NCBI GenBank assembly: GCA_002292325.1
Contig: DBBR01000089.1
Location: forward strand, 1 to 8,110
Reading direction: 5' to 3'
From: Flavobacteriales bacterium UBA979
GTDB lineage: Bacteria > Bacteroidota > Bacteroidia > Flavobacteriales_D > Sanyastnellaceae
DNA: 8,110 bases
Shown here one piece after another: positions 1-5,996 of this stretch. The translations under genes and the position numbers were made by a program. The notes under the pieces were generated by a model. The model searched no databases and was not told the DNA's origin. It saw only the letters and a program-made list of their open reading frames with translations. The first letter of the stretch is position 1; every line of letters begins with the position of its first letter.

Positions 1-1197
1 AAGACCCACTTTTCTGGTCCAGGGGGCCAGGTGATGCATGGTGTGATCCAATGGGCTATTTATGTACGAGCGGCTTTCGCAATCGGTTCGAGAATTTGGA
101 GGACCCTATCCCTTCCACTCATTGAGTGGGTTTTAATTTGGGGCAGTTTGGTGGGTGCACTTCGGGCCTATGGAGATTGGAAATCGATTGAGTATGACTG
201 GAACTGGGCATTGCCGGCAATGGCAGTTTACGCGCTCGTTTGGACGGGCGTCATCAAATTACAAGGCGGCTATGATCGCCCTTGGAGATGGAATTCGATC
301 ATGAAAGGCGTCGCGCTGGGATCTTTGGTGCTTTTTGCCTCCTATGGATTGCTTCCCGAGAATGTCCGATTTAGTCGTGCTATTTTGGTCATTGGGACAG
401 CATTGGTTCCTGTAATTTTGGCCTTCACGCGTTTCATTGGAAGCCGGTTGAATGGCGCAATGGAGGGCGGGCAGGCCAAACGGCTTTATGTTTCGGGTCC
501 TGAGGATCTGGATCGGATCAAAGACTTGGTTCGGTCGATGGACGTATTGGAGCCTGTGGAATTTGGTTCTGTCTATGCACTCAGTCCCTTCCCGGATCAG
601 GCCGATCATGGAGCTTCTGACGCACAATGGCTGGGGGGCATGGCCGAATTGGACGAAGCCATAAGGGTCCACGGCTTCAATCAAATCATTATGAGCGGGA
701 GGGATGTGACTCCTTCTGTCATGATTCAAGCCATGACACGGGTGACTCAAAGTTCTGTGCGATTTCGAATCGCATGGACCGATGATGGACAAATTGTAGG
801 AGCTGGTGGGCCAGAACGTGGTGCCATTACAGACCTTAATGGAGCGATATTCAAAACGCGAGCGCGGAGATCCAAGCGTATTTTTGACATCGTTGCGGCG
901 CTGCTGGTTTTGGTGTTTTTCCCGATTCTCATGGTTCGACGACAAAGTCGATGGCTCGGGGCAGCTCTTTCTGTTTTGATCGGCCAGATAACGTGGGTGG
1001 GTTTCACGGATATCGGCCAATCTTACGCTCCATATTCCCGTCGTTTTGTTTTTCAACGCGTTGAAGATGTGTCAGATAGGGTTGGTCAGCGCAAGCTATT
1101 AACCTATGTTCGTGATTATCGTTGGACAATGGACCTTCAAGTCATCTGGGAAGCCTTAATTTCGCAACGCGCAATACATCGCCATGGCCATTATTGA
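1..1197 (+). CDS. GT2 glycosyltransferase fused to a membrane sugar-transferase-like scaffold, 5'-truncated by window
   Basis: The frame is open from base 1, so the true start and the presumed N-terminal GT2 catalytic domain lie upstream; the GTG at 31 is just the first possible start codon in view. What is visible begins with the helix-rich tail I associate with Bacteroidota GT2 proteins (HFSGPGG, then IQWAIYVRAAFA). About four hydrophobic segments follow (roughly nt 118-171, 208-258, 295-354, 373-435), then a soluble region with Rossmann-like pattern (about nt 478-770). Next is SKRIFDIVAALLVLVFFP (about nt 871-924), which resembles the membrane entry of bacterial polyprenyl-phosphate sugar transferases (PF02397). 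The catalytic stretch of that family is absent, and a tail resembling its end (YVRDYRWTMDLQVIW) follows. It probably acts at the inner membrane in polysaccharide synthesis. The GT2 assignment rests on family memory, not on a visible catalytic domain. The stop overlaps the next gene by 14 bases. Confidence 0.68.
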   Translation, partial: KTHFSGPGGQVMHGVIQWAIYVRAAFAIGSRIWRTLSLPLIEWVLIWGSLVGALRAYGDWKSIEYDWNWALPAMAVYALVWTGVIKLQGGYDRPWRWNSIMKGVALGSLVLFASYGLLPENVRFSRAILVIGTALVPVILAFTRFIGSRLNGAMEGGQAKRLYVSGPEDLDRIKDLVRSMDVLEPVEFGSVYALSPFPDQADHGASDAQWLGGMAELDEAIRVHGFNQIIMSGRDVTPSVMIQAMTRVTQSSVRFRIAWTDDGQIVGAGGPERGAITDLNGAIFKTRARRSKRIFDIVAALLVLVFFPILMVRRQSRWLGAALSVLIGQITWVGFTDIGQSYAPYSRRFVFQRVEDVSDRVGQRKLLTYVRDYRWTMDLQVIWEALISQRAIHRHGHY

Positions 1198-2572
1198 AAT
1201 CCTTTTACCGAAGATGGGTGAGAGCGTGGCAGAAGCCACGATCACCAAGTTTGTAGTGAACTCAGGGGAACAAATCGAAGCGGACGAACCGCTCGTGGAA
1301 ATTGCCACCGATAAGGTGGACAGTGAAGTTCCCGCTCCAGAAGACGGGACTTTGGTTGAATGGCTGGTAGGAGAAGGTGATGTGGTGGCTGTGGGGCAAG
1401 TTATTGCCAAGTTTGAAGTGACCTCTGAGGACCATCCTTCGTCATCAGCCCCATCTGCAGCATCAGCCGCCGCCCCAGCCGCCGCCCCAGCGGCGGTGCC
1501 AGCTCCAATGCCAGCTTCAGATTCCCAGGCGGTGCGCCGGGACGTTGTTGAGGAGTTGGAGGCACCGTTGAAAAACCCTGTTTTGTCGCCGATTGCTTCG
1601 GAACCTTTGGTTGATCTTCCGGGTCGAATAGGTTCAAATGGGCGATTTTATTCTCCGCTTGTTCGAAGCATTGCGCAATCCGAAGGTGTTACGCCAGCCG
1701 AATTGGATCAACTCAAGGGTTCAGGTGCCGAAGGACGCGTGACCAAAAAAGATATTCTCAGCTACATCGCTCATCGTGTTGGAGCCACTCCGGTTCCAGC
1801 CGTTGCTCCAGCCGTTGCTGCACCTGTCAAACCGGTTCAGCAGTCCGTTTTAGTTTCTGGAGCGGATGAAATCGTTGAAATGGACCGCATGCGAAAACTC
1901 ATTGCGGATCACATGGTCCGTTCTGTGCAAACGAGCCCTCACGTCACGAGTTTTGTCGAGGCCGATATGACCAACATTGTTGAATGGCGTAAACGCCACA
2001 AGGATGCCTTTGAGAAGGCTCATGGGACCAAACTCACATTCACGCCGCTTATAGCGGAGGCCATTATCAAAGCCATCAGGGATTTTCCTGGGGTCAACGC
2101 GAGTGTGGATGGTGATCGCATCATCATCAAGAAGCAAATCAATTTGGGCATGGCAGCTGCTCTGCCGACGGGTAACTTGATCGTTCCTGTCATTCGCAAT
2201 GCCGACCAATTGAGTTTGGCGGGATTGGCGCATCAAGTGAATGATTTAGCTGGACGTGCCCGCACAGGTAAACTCATGCCAGATGATACAGCTGGAGGGA
2301 CGTATACCATGTCCAACGTAGGTACATTTGGGAATGTGATGGGAACACCCATTATCAATCAACCCCAGGTTGGTATTTTGGCATTGGGTGCGATCAGAAA
2401 GAAGCCCGCCGTCATTGAGACAGAGCATGGCGACTTGATTGGAATCCGTCAAATGATGTTCTTAAGCCACAGCTATGACCACCGGGTGGTGGATGGCATG
2501 ATGGGGGGCAGTTTTGTAAAGCGCGTAGCCACTTATTTGGAAGAATTTGACATCAACAGATCTGTCGTATAA
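1184..2572 (+). CDS. Lipoyl-dependent E2 acyltransferase of a 2-oxoacid dehydrogenase complex
   Basis: Core subunit that moves acyl groups from E1 via a swinging lipoyl arm to coenzyme A; cytoplasmic. Domains in order: lipoyl domain (residues 1-80) with the lipoylated lysine K44 in EIATDKVDSEV; Ala/Pro linker (85-112); E1/E3-binding domain (about 157-195, SPLVRSIAQSEGV to GRVTKKDIL); second Ala/Pro linker (200-220); catalytic domain (about 227-460) with YTMSNVGTFG at 374-383 and the catalytic H433/D437 in DHRVVDG. The length of 462 residues is normal for a one-lipoyl E2. The N-terminus MGESVAEATI and ATDKVDSEV fit the branched-chain or pyruvate type better than the usual 2-oxoglutarate type, but substrate cannot be fixed because no E1 or E3 gene is in view. 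The ATG at 1184 lies within the end of the preceding gene and immediately precedes the conserved strand, so translational coupling is likely. Confidence 0.95.
   Translation: MAIIEILLPKMGESVAEATITKFVVNSGEQIEADEPLVEIATDKVDSEVPAPEDGTLVEWLVGEGDVVAVGQVIAKFEVTSEDHPSSSAPSAASAAAPAAAPAAVPAPMPASDSQAVRRDVVEELEAPLKNPVLSPIASEPLVDLPGRIGSNGRFYSPLVRSIAQSEGVTPAELDQLKGSGAEGRVTKKDILSYIAHRVGATPVPAVAPAVAAPVKPVQQSVLVSGADEIVEMDRMRKLIADHMVRSVQTSPHVTSFVEADMTNIVEWRKRHKDAFEKAHGTKLTFTPLIAEAIIKAIRDFPGVNASVDGDRIIIKKQINLGMAAALPTGNLIVPVIRNADQLSLAGLAHQVNDLAGRARTGKLMPDDTAGGTYTMSNVGTFGNVMGTPIINQPQVGILALGAIRKKPAVIETEHGDLIGIRQMMFLSHSYDHRVVDGMMGGSFVKRVATYLEEFDINRSVV
1464..1487 (+). repeat. Exact 12-base tandem duplication in the first E2 linker
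   Basis: Two adjacent perfect copies of cagccgccgccc, encoding an AAAP-type tetrapeptide twice in the flexible linker after the lipoyl domain. A third, diverged continuation (cagcggcgg) makes a 7-base-pair GC-rich inverted repeat with a CCCA loop at 1479-1496. This looks like slippage expansion in a tolerant linker rather than a regulatory site. Confidence 0.8.
1796..1819 (+). repeat. Exact 12-base tandem duplication in the second E2 linker
   Basis: Two adjacent perfect copies of ccagccgttgct encode PAVA twice between the peripheral subunit-binding domain and the catalytic domain. The unit length matches the repeat in the first linker but the sequence differs, so the two arose independently. 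Confidence 0.8.
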
Positions 2573-2575
2573 CTT

Positions 2576-3412
2576 ATGAACACGTCCGTCCTGCACCTTA
2601 AGCGACCATTGGTCATTTTTGATTTAGAAACCACAGGAACCGACCTCTCGAAGGATCGGATTGTTGAAATTGCGATGATCAAGGTTCATCTGGATGGGCA
2701 GGTGGAGAAAAAACCAGAGCACCGTGGCGCCGCCCATCGGCTGCTTGTCAACCCGGGAATTCCTATCCCACTTGAAACAAGTTTGATCCACGGAATCTAT
2801 GATGAGGATGTTCAAGACAAGCCGACCTTCAAGCAGTACGCAAAGAGCATGGCGGATTTCTTGGATGGTTGTGATCTGGGCGGATACAATTCCAATCGAT
2901 TTGACGTTCCTTTCTTGGCTGAGGAGTTCTTGCGGGCTGGAATGGATTTTGAATTGGAAAGCAGGAATCTCATCGATGTTCAGAACATTTTCCACAAAAT
3001 GGAGCAACGGACTTTGCGCGCAGCCTACTCTTTTTATTGCGGTAAGACATTGGAAGGTGCGCATGAAGCTTTGCCAGATACTGAAGCGACTTTGGAAGTT
3101 TTACTCGCGCAATTGGAGCGTTATGAAGAGACCGTGGTTCCTGTTTCTGATAAGGAGACTGTTGGTCCGGTGCCCAGAGACATGGAGGCGTTGGGTGCAT
3201 TTTGTCAGCGTCAGCCTTTTGCCGATCCCGCGGGCCGTTTTATTTACGGAGAAGATGGGGACATTCAATTTAACTTTGGTCAGCACAAAGGAAAGTCAGC
3301 CAAGGAAGTACTGGGGCAAAACCCAGGCTACTTTGGATGGATGATGGGAGCGGACTTTCCGGCATATACAAAGAAGGTATTGCAGCGTGTTCAAGAATCC
3401 ATGAACGGATAA
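2576..3412 (+). CDS. DEDDh-family 3'-5' exonuclease (DnaQ-like) with ExoX-like C-terminal domain
   Basis: A nuclease expected to remove nucleotides from DNA 3' ends using two metal ions. All three exonuclease motifs are present: FDLETTG (D16, E18), GYNSNRFDVPFL (D110) and HEALPDTEAT (H163, D168). The H-x4-D spacing places it in the DEDDh rather than DEDDy class. A separate C-terminal module (about 229-275, with FGQHKGKSAKEVL and GYFGWMMGADFP) resembles the ExoX-like C-terminal domain seen on stand-alone exonucleases. No polymerase domain is present. It may act in repair or proofreading, but the exact role is open; DnaQ (polymerase III epsilon) is a weaker alternative. The ATG lies 3 bases after the E2 stop and has no clear Shine-Dalgarno, so re-initiation after E2 is likely. 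The length, 278 residues, fits an exonuclease plus one small domain. Confidence 0.9.
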   Translation: MNTSVLHLKRPLVIFDLETTGTDLSKDRIVEIAMIKVHLDGQVEKKPEHRGAAHRLLVNPGIPIPLETSLIHGIYDEDVQDKPTFKQYAKSMADFLDGCDLGGYNSNRFDVPFLAEEFLRAGMDFELESRNLIDVQNIFHKMEQRTLRAAYSFYCGKTLEGAHEALPDTEATLEVLLAQLERYEETVVPVSDKETVGPVPRDMEALGAFCQRQPFADPAGRFIYGEDGDIQFNFGQHKGKSAKEVLGQNPGYFGWMMGADFPAYTKKVLQRVQESMNG

Positions 3413-3424
3413 TCCACGTTTGAA

Positions 3425-4555
3425 ATGGAGAAGCGCATTGCCGTCCTGGTCTCCAATGATTTAAACCACGATCAGCGTGTTCTCAAAACGTGCGAGACGC
3501 TGGCTTCGAAGGGGTGGAAGCCGTACGTCATCGGCCGGGAAATGCGAGACTCTTCGGCTTTGACGATTCCTTTTGAGGGACATCGTATGCGCTTGCCGTT
3601 CAAACGCGGAGTGGGGTTTTATGCGGCGTTGCAATTCGCACTCATTCGCGCTCTGCAAAGCCAATCCTTCGCTGCTATTTGGTCCAACGATCTCGACACC
3701 TTGTTGCCTGGATACCTCGTGAGCCGATGGAACAAAATTCCTTTGGTCTATGACAGCCATGAATATTTCACCGAAGCTGCTGGATTGACGGGCCGTCCCC
3801 TTCAGCGAGGTGTCTGGCTGAGATTAGAGCAGTTTTTGTTTCCTCGTATTCGCTCGGTGATCACGGTAAACCATGGCATTGCAGGAGCTTATGTGAAGCG
3901 TTATCCGGCGGCGAAAAGTGGCAAGCCATTCGTCGTTCGAAACATGCCGCGAAAACGCAAACTCGCGGTGAAAGACAACGTAAAATGGAGAGCGAGGCTA
4001 GGGGTTTCTCAAGGCCAGTGCTTGTTGATTTTACAGGGTGCTTTTTTGGATAAAGACCGCGGGGTAAAACTCGCCGTCGAAACGGTTCGGATTCGTCCAG
4101 AGTGGTCGTTGGTCCTCGTTGGAGCAGGGACAGAATGGGAATGGGCAAAGGATCAGGTTGATTCCTTTTCAGGCCGATTGATTTGCTTGCCAAAAATGCC
4201 ATTCGAAGAATTGCGGAGCTTGACCGCATCGGTTGACGTGGGATTGAGTTTGGACCAAGGAAACCATGGAAACTACTGGATGAGCCTGCCCAACAAACTC
4301 TTCGATTACATCCATGCAGGCATTCCGATTGTTGCGAGCCCCATGCCAGAAGTTGCCCATGTTATAAACCACTATGAAGTAGGGGCTGTCGTAGAATCCA
4401 TGGATGCTCCGGGCGTAGCGCTCGCAATCGAACGAGTCCTCGAATGCGATCCGACGCATTGGAAGAAACGCAGTGTCGAAGCGGCGTCAGAACTTAATTG
4501 GGAAGCAGAAGAAGGTCAAATTCACGCAGCGCTTGACCAAGCTGGGTGCGCTTAG
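3425..4555 (+). CDS. GT-B fold glycosyltransferase, GT4-like
   Basis: Predicted to transfer a sugar from an activated donor onto a surface glycan or lipid-linked intermediate in the cytoplasm; donor and acceptor are unknown. The N-terminal lobe starts directly with a beta strand and the SNDLNHDQRVLKTCETL motif (about residues 10-26) that I recognise from Bacteroidota group 1 glycosyltransferases. It continues with SNDLDTLLPGYL (87-98) and DSHEYFTE (110-117). The C-terminal lobe has LQGAFLDKDRGV (203-214), LVGAGTE (231-237) and the donor-binding segment LPNKLFDYIHAGIPIVAS (288-305), whose PNKLFDY resembles the family's conserved region. No signal peptide or clear membrane helix is seen. The length of 376 residues is normal. 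Its start is 12 bases after the exonuclease stop, so it belongs to the same transcription unit. Its stop codon overlaps the stop of the convergent gene. Confidence 0.9.
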   Translation: MEKRIAVLVSNDLNHDQRVLKTCETLASKGWKPYVIGREMRDSSALTIPFEGHRMRLPFKRGVGFYAALQFALIRALQSQSFAAIWSNDLDTLLPGYLVSRWNKIPLVYDSHEYFTEAAGLTGRPLQRGVWLRLEQFLFPRIRSVITVNHGIAGAYVKRYPAAKSGKPFVVRNMPRKRKLAVKDNVKWRARLGVSQGQCLLILQGAFLDKDRGVKLAVETVRIRPEWSLVLVGAGTEWEWAKDQVDSFSGRLICLPKMPFEELRSLTASVDVGLSLDQGNHGNYWMSLPNKLFDYIHAGIPIVASPMPEVAHVINHYEVGAVVESMDAPGVALAIERVLECDPTHWKKRSVEAASELNWEAEEGQIHAALDQAGCA

Positions 4556-4575
4556 CGGCGAACACCAGATTTTTT
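4542..4575 (+). terminator. Candidate intrinsic terminator at the end of the plus-strand operon
   Basis: An imperfect hairpin can be drawn as ctgggtgcgc (4542-4551), a six-base loop ttagcg, then gcg-aa-caccag (4558-4568), followed by a run of six T (4570-4575). The stem has one bulged G and a two-base AA bulge. It spans the stop codon at 4553-4555 and runs into the end of the convergent gene, whose two AAA lysine-type codons supply the T run. The position is right for a terminator; chance is possible because both strands are coding. Confidence 0.4.
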
Positions 4576-5304
4576 GAATGTGTATTTGAGGAGTAACCAG
4601 GCGGGTTGAGCCCATAAGCGCCACCCTTTGAGTGTCTTGCGCTTGAAACGCCACTCCTCGAAATAGAGCGATGAGGTGAATTTTCGCGATACGCCTCCAG
4701 GAGCGACTTGTGCCCAAGTGGCATTGTGGAGCTCAGCAGGAGTTCCATTGGACCAAAGTTTAAGGTGCAATGCATAATCGGCAAGCACCTTCAGTTGAGC
4801 ATCAAAGTGGACCGCTTGGATTGTTTGCCTACGATACAATACACCCTGGTGATGGGTGGTGTTTCTCCAACACATGGATGCATCCCAGCGTGCAGGGTAA
4901 GAGCCTTGAACCCCGCGCTCGCGGTTCTCGTCCAGCAAGACTTCAAAAATCTGTAAATCTTGATTCAAGGCTTGCCGATTGTCATTCGCGGTGTTGATCC
5001 AATCCCGCCAAGTGGAGGCATTGGGCAAATCCCCCGCTCCGGCAAACCAAACCCAATCTCCTGTTGCACAAGATTTTCCGTAATTCATGGCGCTGTATAT
5101 GCCCTGATCTTGTCCTGACCTGATGTGTGCGACGTGCCCTTGGTTCTCCATCAACCAGCGTTTTGTAGCCTCACAGCCTCCGCCATCTACAACGATGATT
5201 TCGATGCGGTGAGGATCAATGGACCGAAGGTGTGTTACGGTCTCTTTCAACCCTTCCAAGTTGGCCTTGACCGGAAGGACTGCGCTGATGATAGGACGCT
5301 TCAT
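4552..5304 (-). CDS. GT2 family glycosyltransferase, WcaE-like
   Basis: A GT-A fold enzyme predicted to add a sugar to a growing surface polysaccharide. The visible pattern starts with ISAVLPVKANLEGLKETV, then IIVVDGGG (residues 36-43), SGQDQGIYSAMNYG (63-76), then TGDWVWFAGAGD (81-92), where D92 sits at the usual metal-binding position. HHQGVLYRR (151-159) and ADYALHLKL (175-183) follow. This order matches colanic-acid-type GT2 enzymes, whose common form is SExDxGIYDAMNKG; here the pattern reads SGQDQGIYSAMNYG, which is a mild divergence. The length of 250 residues is typical for the short, membrane-helix-free members. The ATG overlaps the TGA of the ftsE gene in an ATGA junction (5301-5304), a strong sign of coupled translation. 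The acceptor and donor are not identifiable from sequence alone. Confidence 0.87.
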   Translation of the reverse strand: MKRPIISAVLPVKANLEGLKETVTHLRSIDPHRIEIIVVDGGGCEATKRWLMENQGHVAHIRSGQDQGIYSAMNYGKSCATGDWVWFAGAGDLPNASTWRDWINTANDNRQALNQDLQIFEVLLDENRERGVQGSYPARWDASMCWRNTTHHQGVLYRRQTIQAVHFDAQLKVLADYALHLKLWSNGTPAELHNATWAQVAPGGVSRKFTSSLYFEEWRFKRKTLKGWRLWAQPAWLLLKYTFKKSGVRR

Positions 5305-5996
5305 GAAGTTGGAACGGAATCGCGTTCGTGTATGCGACCATTTTCACATATCAAGACCCGCCCGGGAAAGCGATTAAACGACAGGTGGTCGTGAGTGGCC
5401 ATGATCACGGATCGATCGTTTCGAACCAAGTCGTGAAGCAGTTGCATGATTCCATCGGTTGTCTCAGGATCTAAATTGCCAGTTGGCTCATCGGCGACTA
5501 TCAGGGGAGGCTCATTCAGCAACGCACGAGCGATTGCCAAGCGCTGCTGCTCACCACCGGAAAGGGCATGGGGCATTTTGTACCCTTTGGTTCCAAGTCC
5601 GACAGCCTCTAAACAACTTTTAATTCGGCTTTGGCGTGCTGCACCCGCGCTCCACCCGGTCGCTCCCAGAACAAAATCCAGGTTGTCCTGTGCTGTGCGG
5701 TCTTGGAGCAGGGCGAAATCCTGAAAAACAATTCCGAGATCACGTCGCAATTCATGGACGTTTTTTCGGTCAATCTTTTGCAGGTCATGTCCGCAGACCA
5801 TTCCATTTCCACTTTTCAATGGCACATCTCCATAAAGTGCTCGCAAAAGGGAACTCTTCCCTGAACCCGTTTTTCCAATGAGGTATACCAATTCTCCAGG
5901 AAAGACCTCCAAGTTGATGTCTTGAACGATGAGATGCTCTTCCTGCGCAACTGAAGCTTGGCTCAGGTAAATCAGGGCTTCTGAATTCATTCCCAT
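5301..5996 (-). CDS. ftsE: Cell division ATP-binding protein FtsE
   Basis: ATPase that, with the membrane protein FtsX, controls peptidoglycan hydrolases at the division site in well-studied bacteria. All ABC ATPase motifs are intact: Walker [10 protein letters not shown] (41-49, K47), Q-loop [11 protein letters not shown] (90-100, Q92), signature [16 protein letters not shown] (145-160), Walker [13 protein letters not shown] (165-176, E170) and the switch histidine H202 in MATHDH. The text around the Q-loop, [23 protein letters not shown], is close to FtsE as I remember it in Flavobacteria, which separates it from LolD-type relatives. The length of 231 residues is right. No ftsX lies beside it in the window. 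The start could be 5996 or the ATG two codons later at 5990; the latter gives a neat ATGA overlap with the upstream stop. A LolD/MacB-like ATPase remains a less likely alternative. Confidence 0.87.
   Translation of the reverse strand: MGMNSEALIYLSQASVAQEEHLIVQDINLEVFPGELVYLIGKTGSGKSSLLRALYGDVPLKSGNGMVCGHDLQKIDRKNVHELRRDLGIVFQDFALLQDRTAQDNLDFVLGATGWSAGAARQSRIKSCLEAVGLGTKGYKMPHALSGGEQQRLAIARALLNEPPLIVADEPTGNLDPETTDGIMQLLHDLVRNDRSVIMATHDHLSFNRFPGRVLICENGRIHERDSVPTS
5987..5996 (-). other. Start/stop junction with two candidate ftsE start codons
   Basis: On the minus strand this reads ATGGGAATGA. The first ATG (5996) is the longest ftsE frame; the second (5990) shares ATGA with the TGA that ends the M16-like gene. 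The next junction downstream, at 5301-5304, also uses ATGA, which favours the second ATG. Confidence 0.55.

Noticed and set aside
259..1056. Long open frame (265 codons) on the minus strand opposite the GT2 fusion gene
   Set aside because: The plus-strand frame has coherent membrane segments and family motifs and is continuous with the window edge. The minus-strand translation is low in hydrophobic pattern, rich in R/S/P/N, and shows no recognisable motif, so it is a shadow.
1479..1496. Seven-base-pair GC-rich hairpin with CCCA loop in the E2 gene
   Set aside because: It arises from alanine codons (gcc, gcg) in an Ala/Pro linker and is not followed by a T run, so a terminator or regulatory role is not supported.
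2799..3344. 181-codon plus-strand frame inside the exonuclease gene
   Set aside because: It overlaps the exonuclease, whose three catalytic motifs are intact in its own frame. The alternative translation is rich in W, R and S and has no recognisable domain.
2576..3412. Exonuclease as the DNA polymerase III epsilon subunit (dnaQ)
   Set aside because: The exonuclease motifs alone do not establish epsilon. The C-terminal module resembles that of stand-alone ExoX-like enzymes rather than the polymerase-binding tail, so I kept the general call.
4513..4538. Inverted repeat ggtcaa / ttgacc that could terminate the minus-strand operon
   Set aside because: The stem is only six pairs with a loop of about 14 bases, and the following minus-strand sequence is mixed pyrimidine rather than a T run. 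It lies wholly within the GT4 coding sequence.
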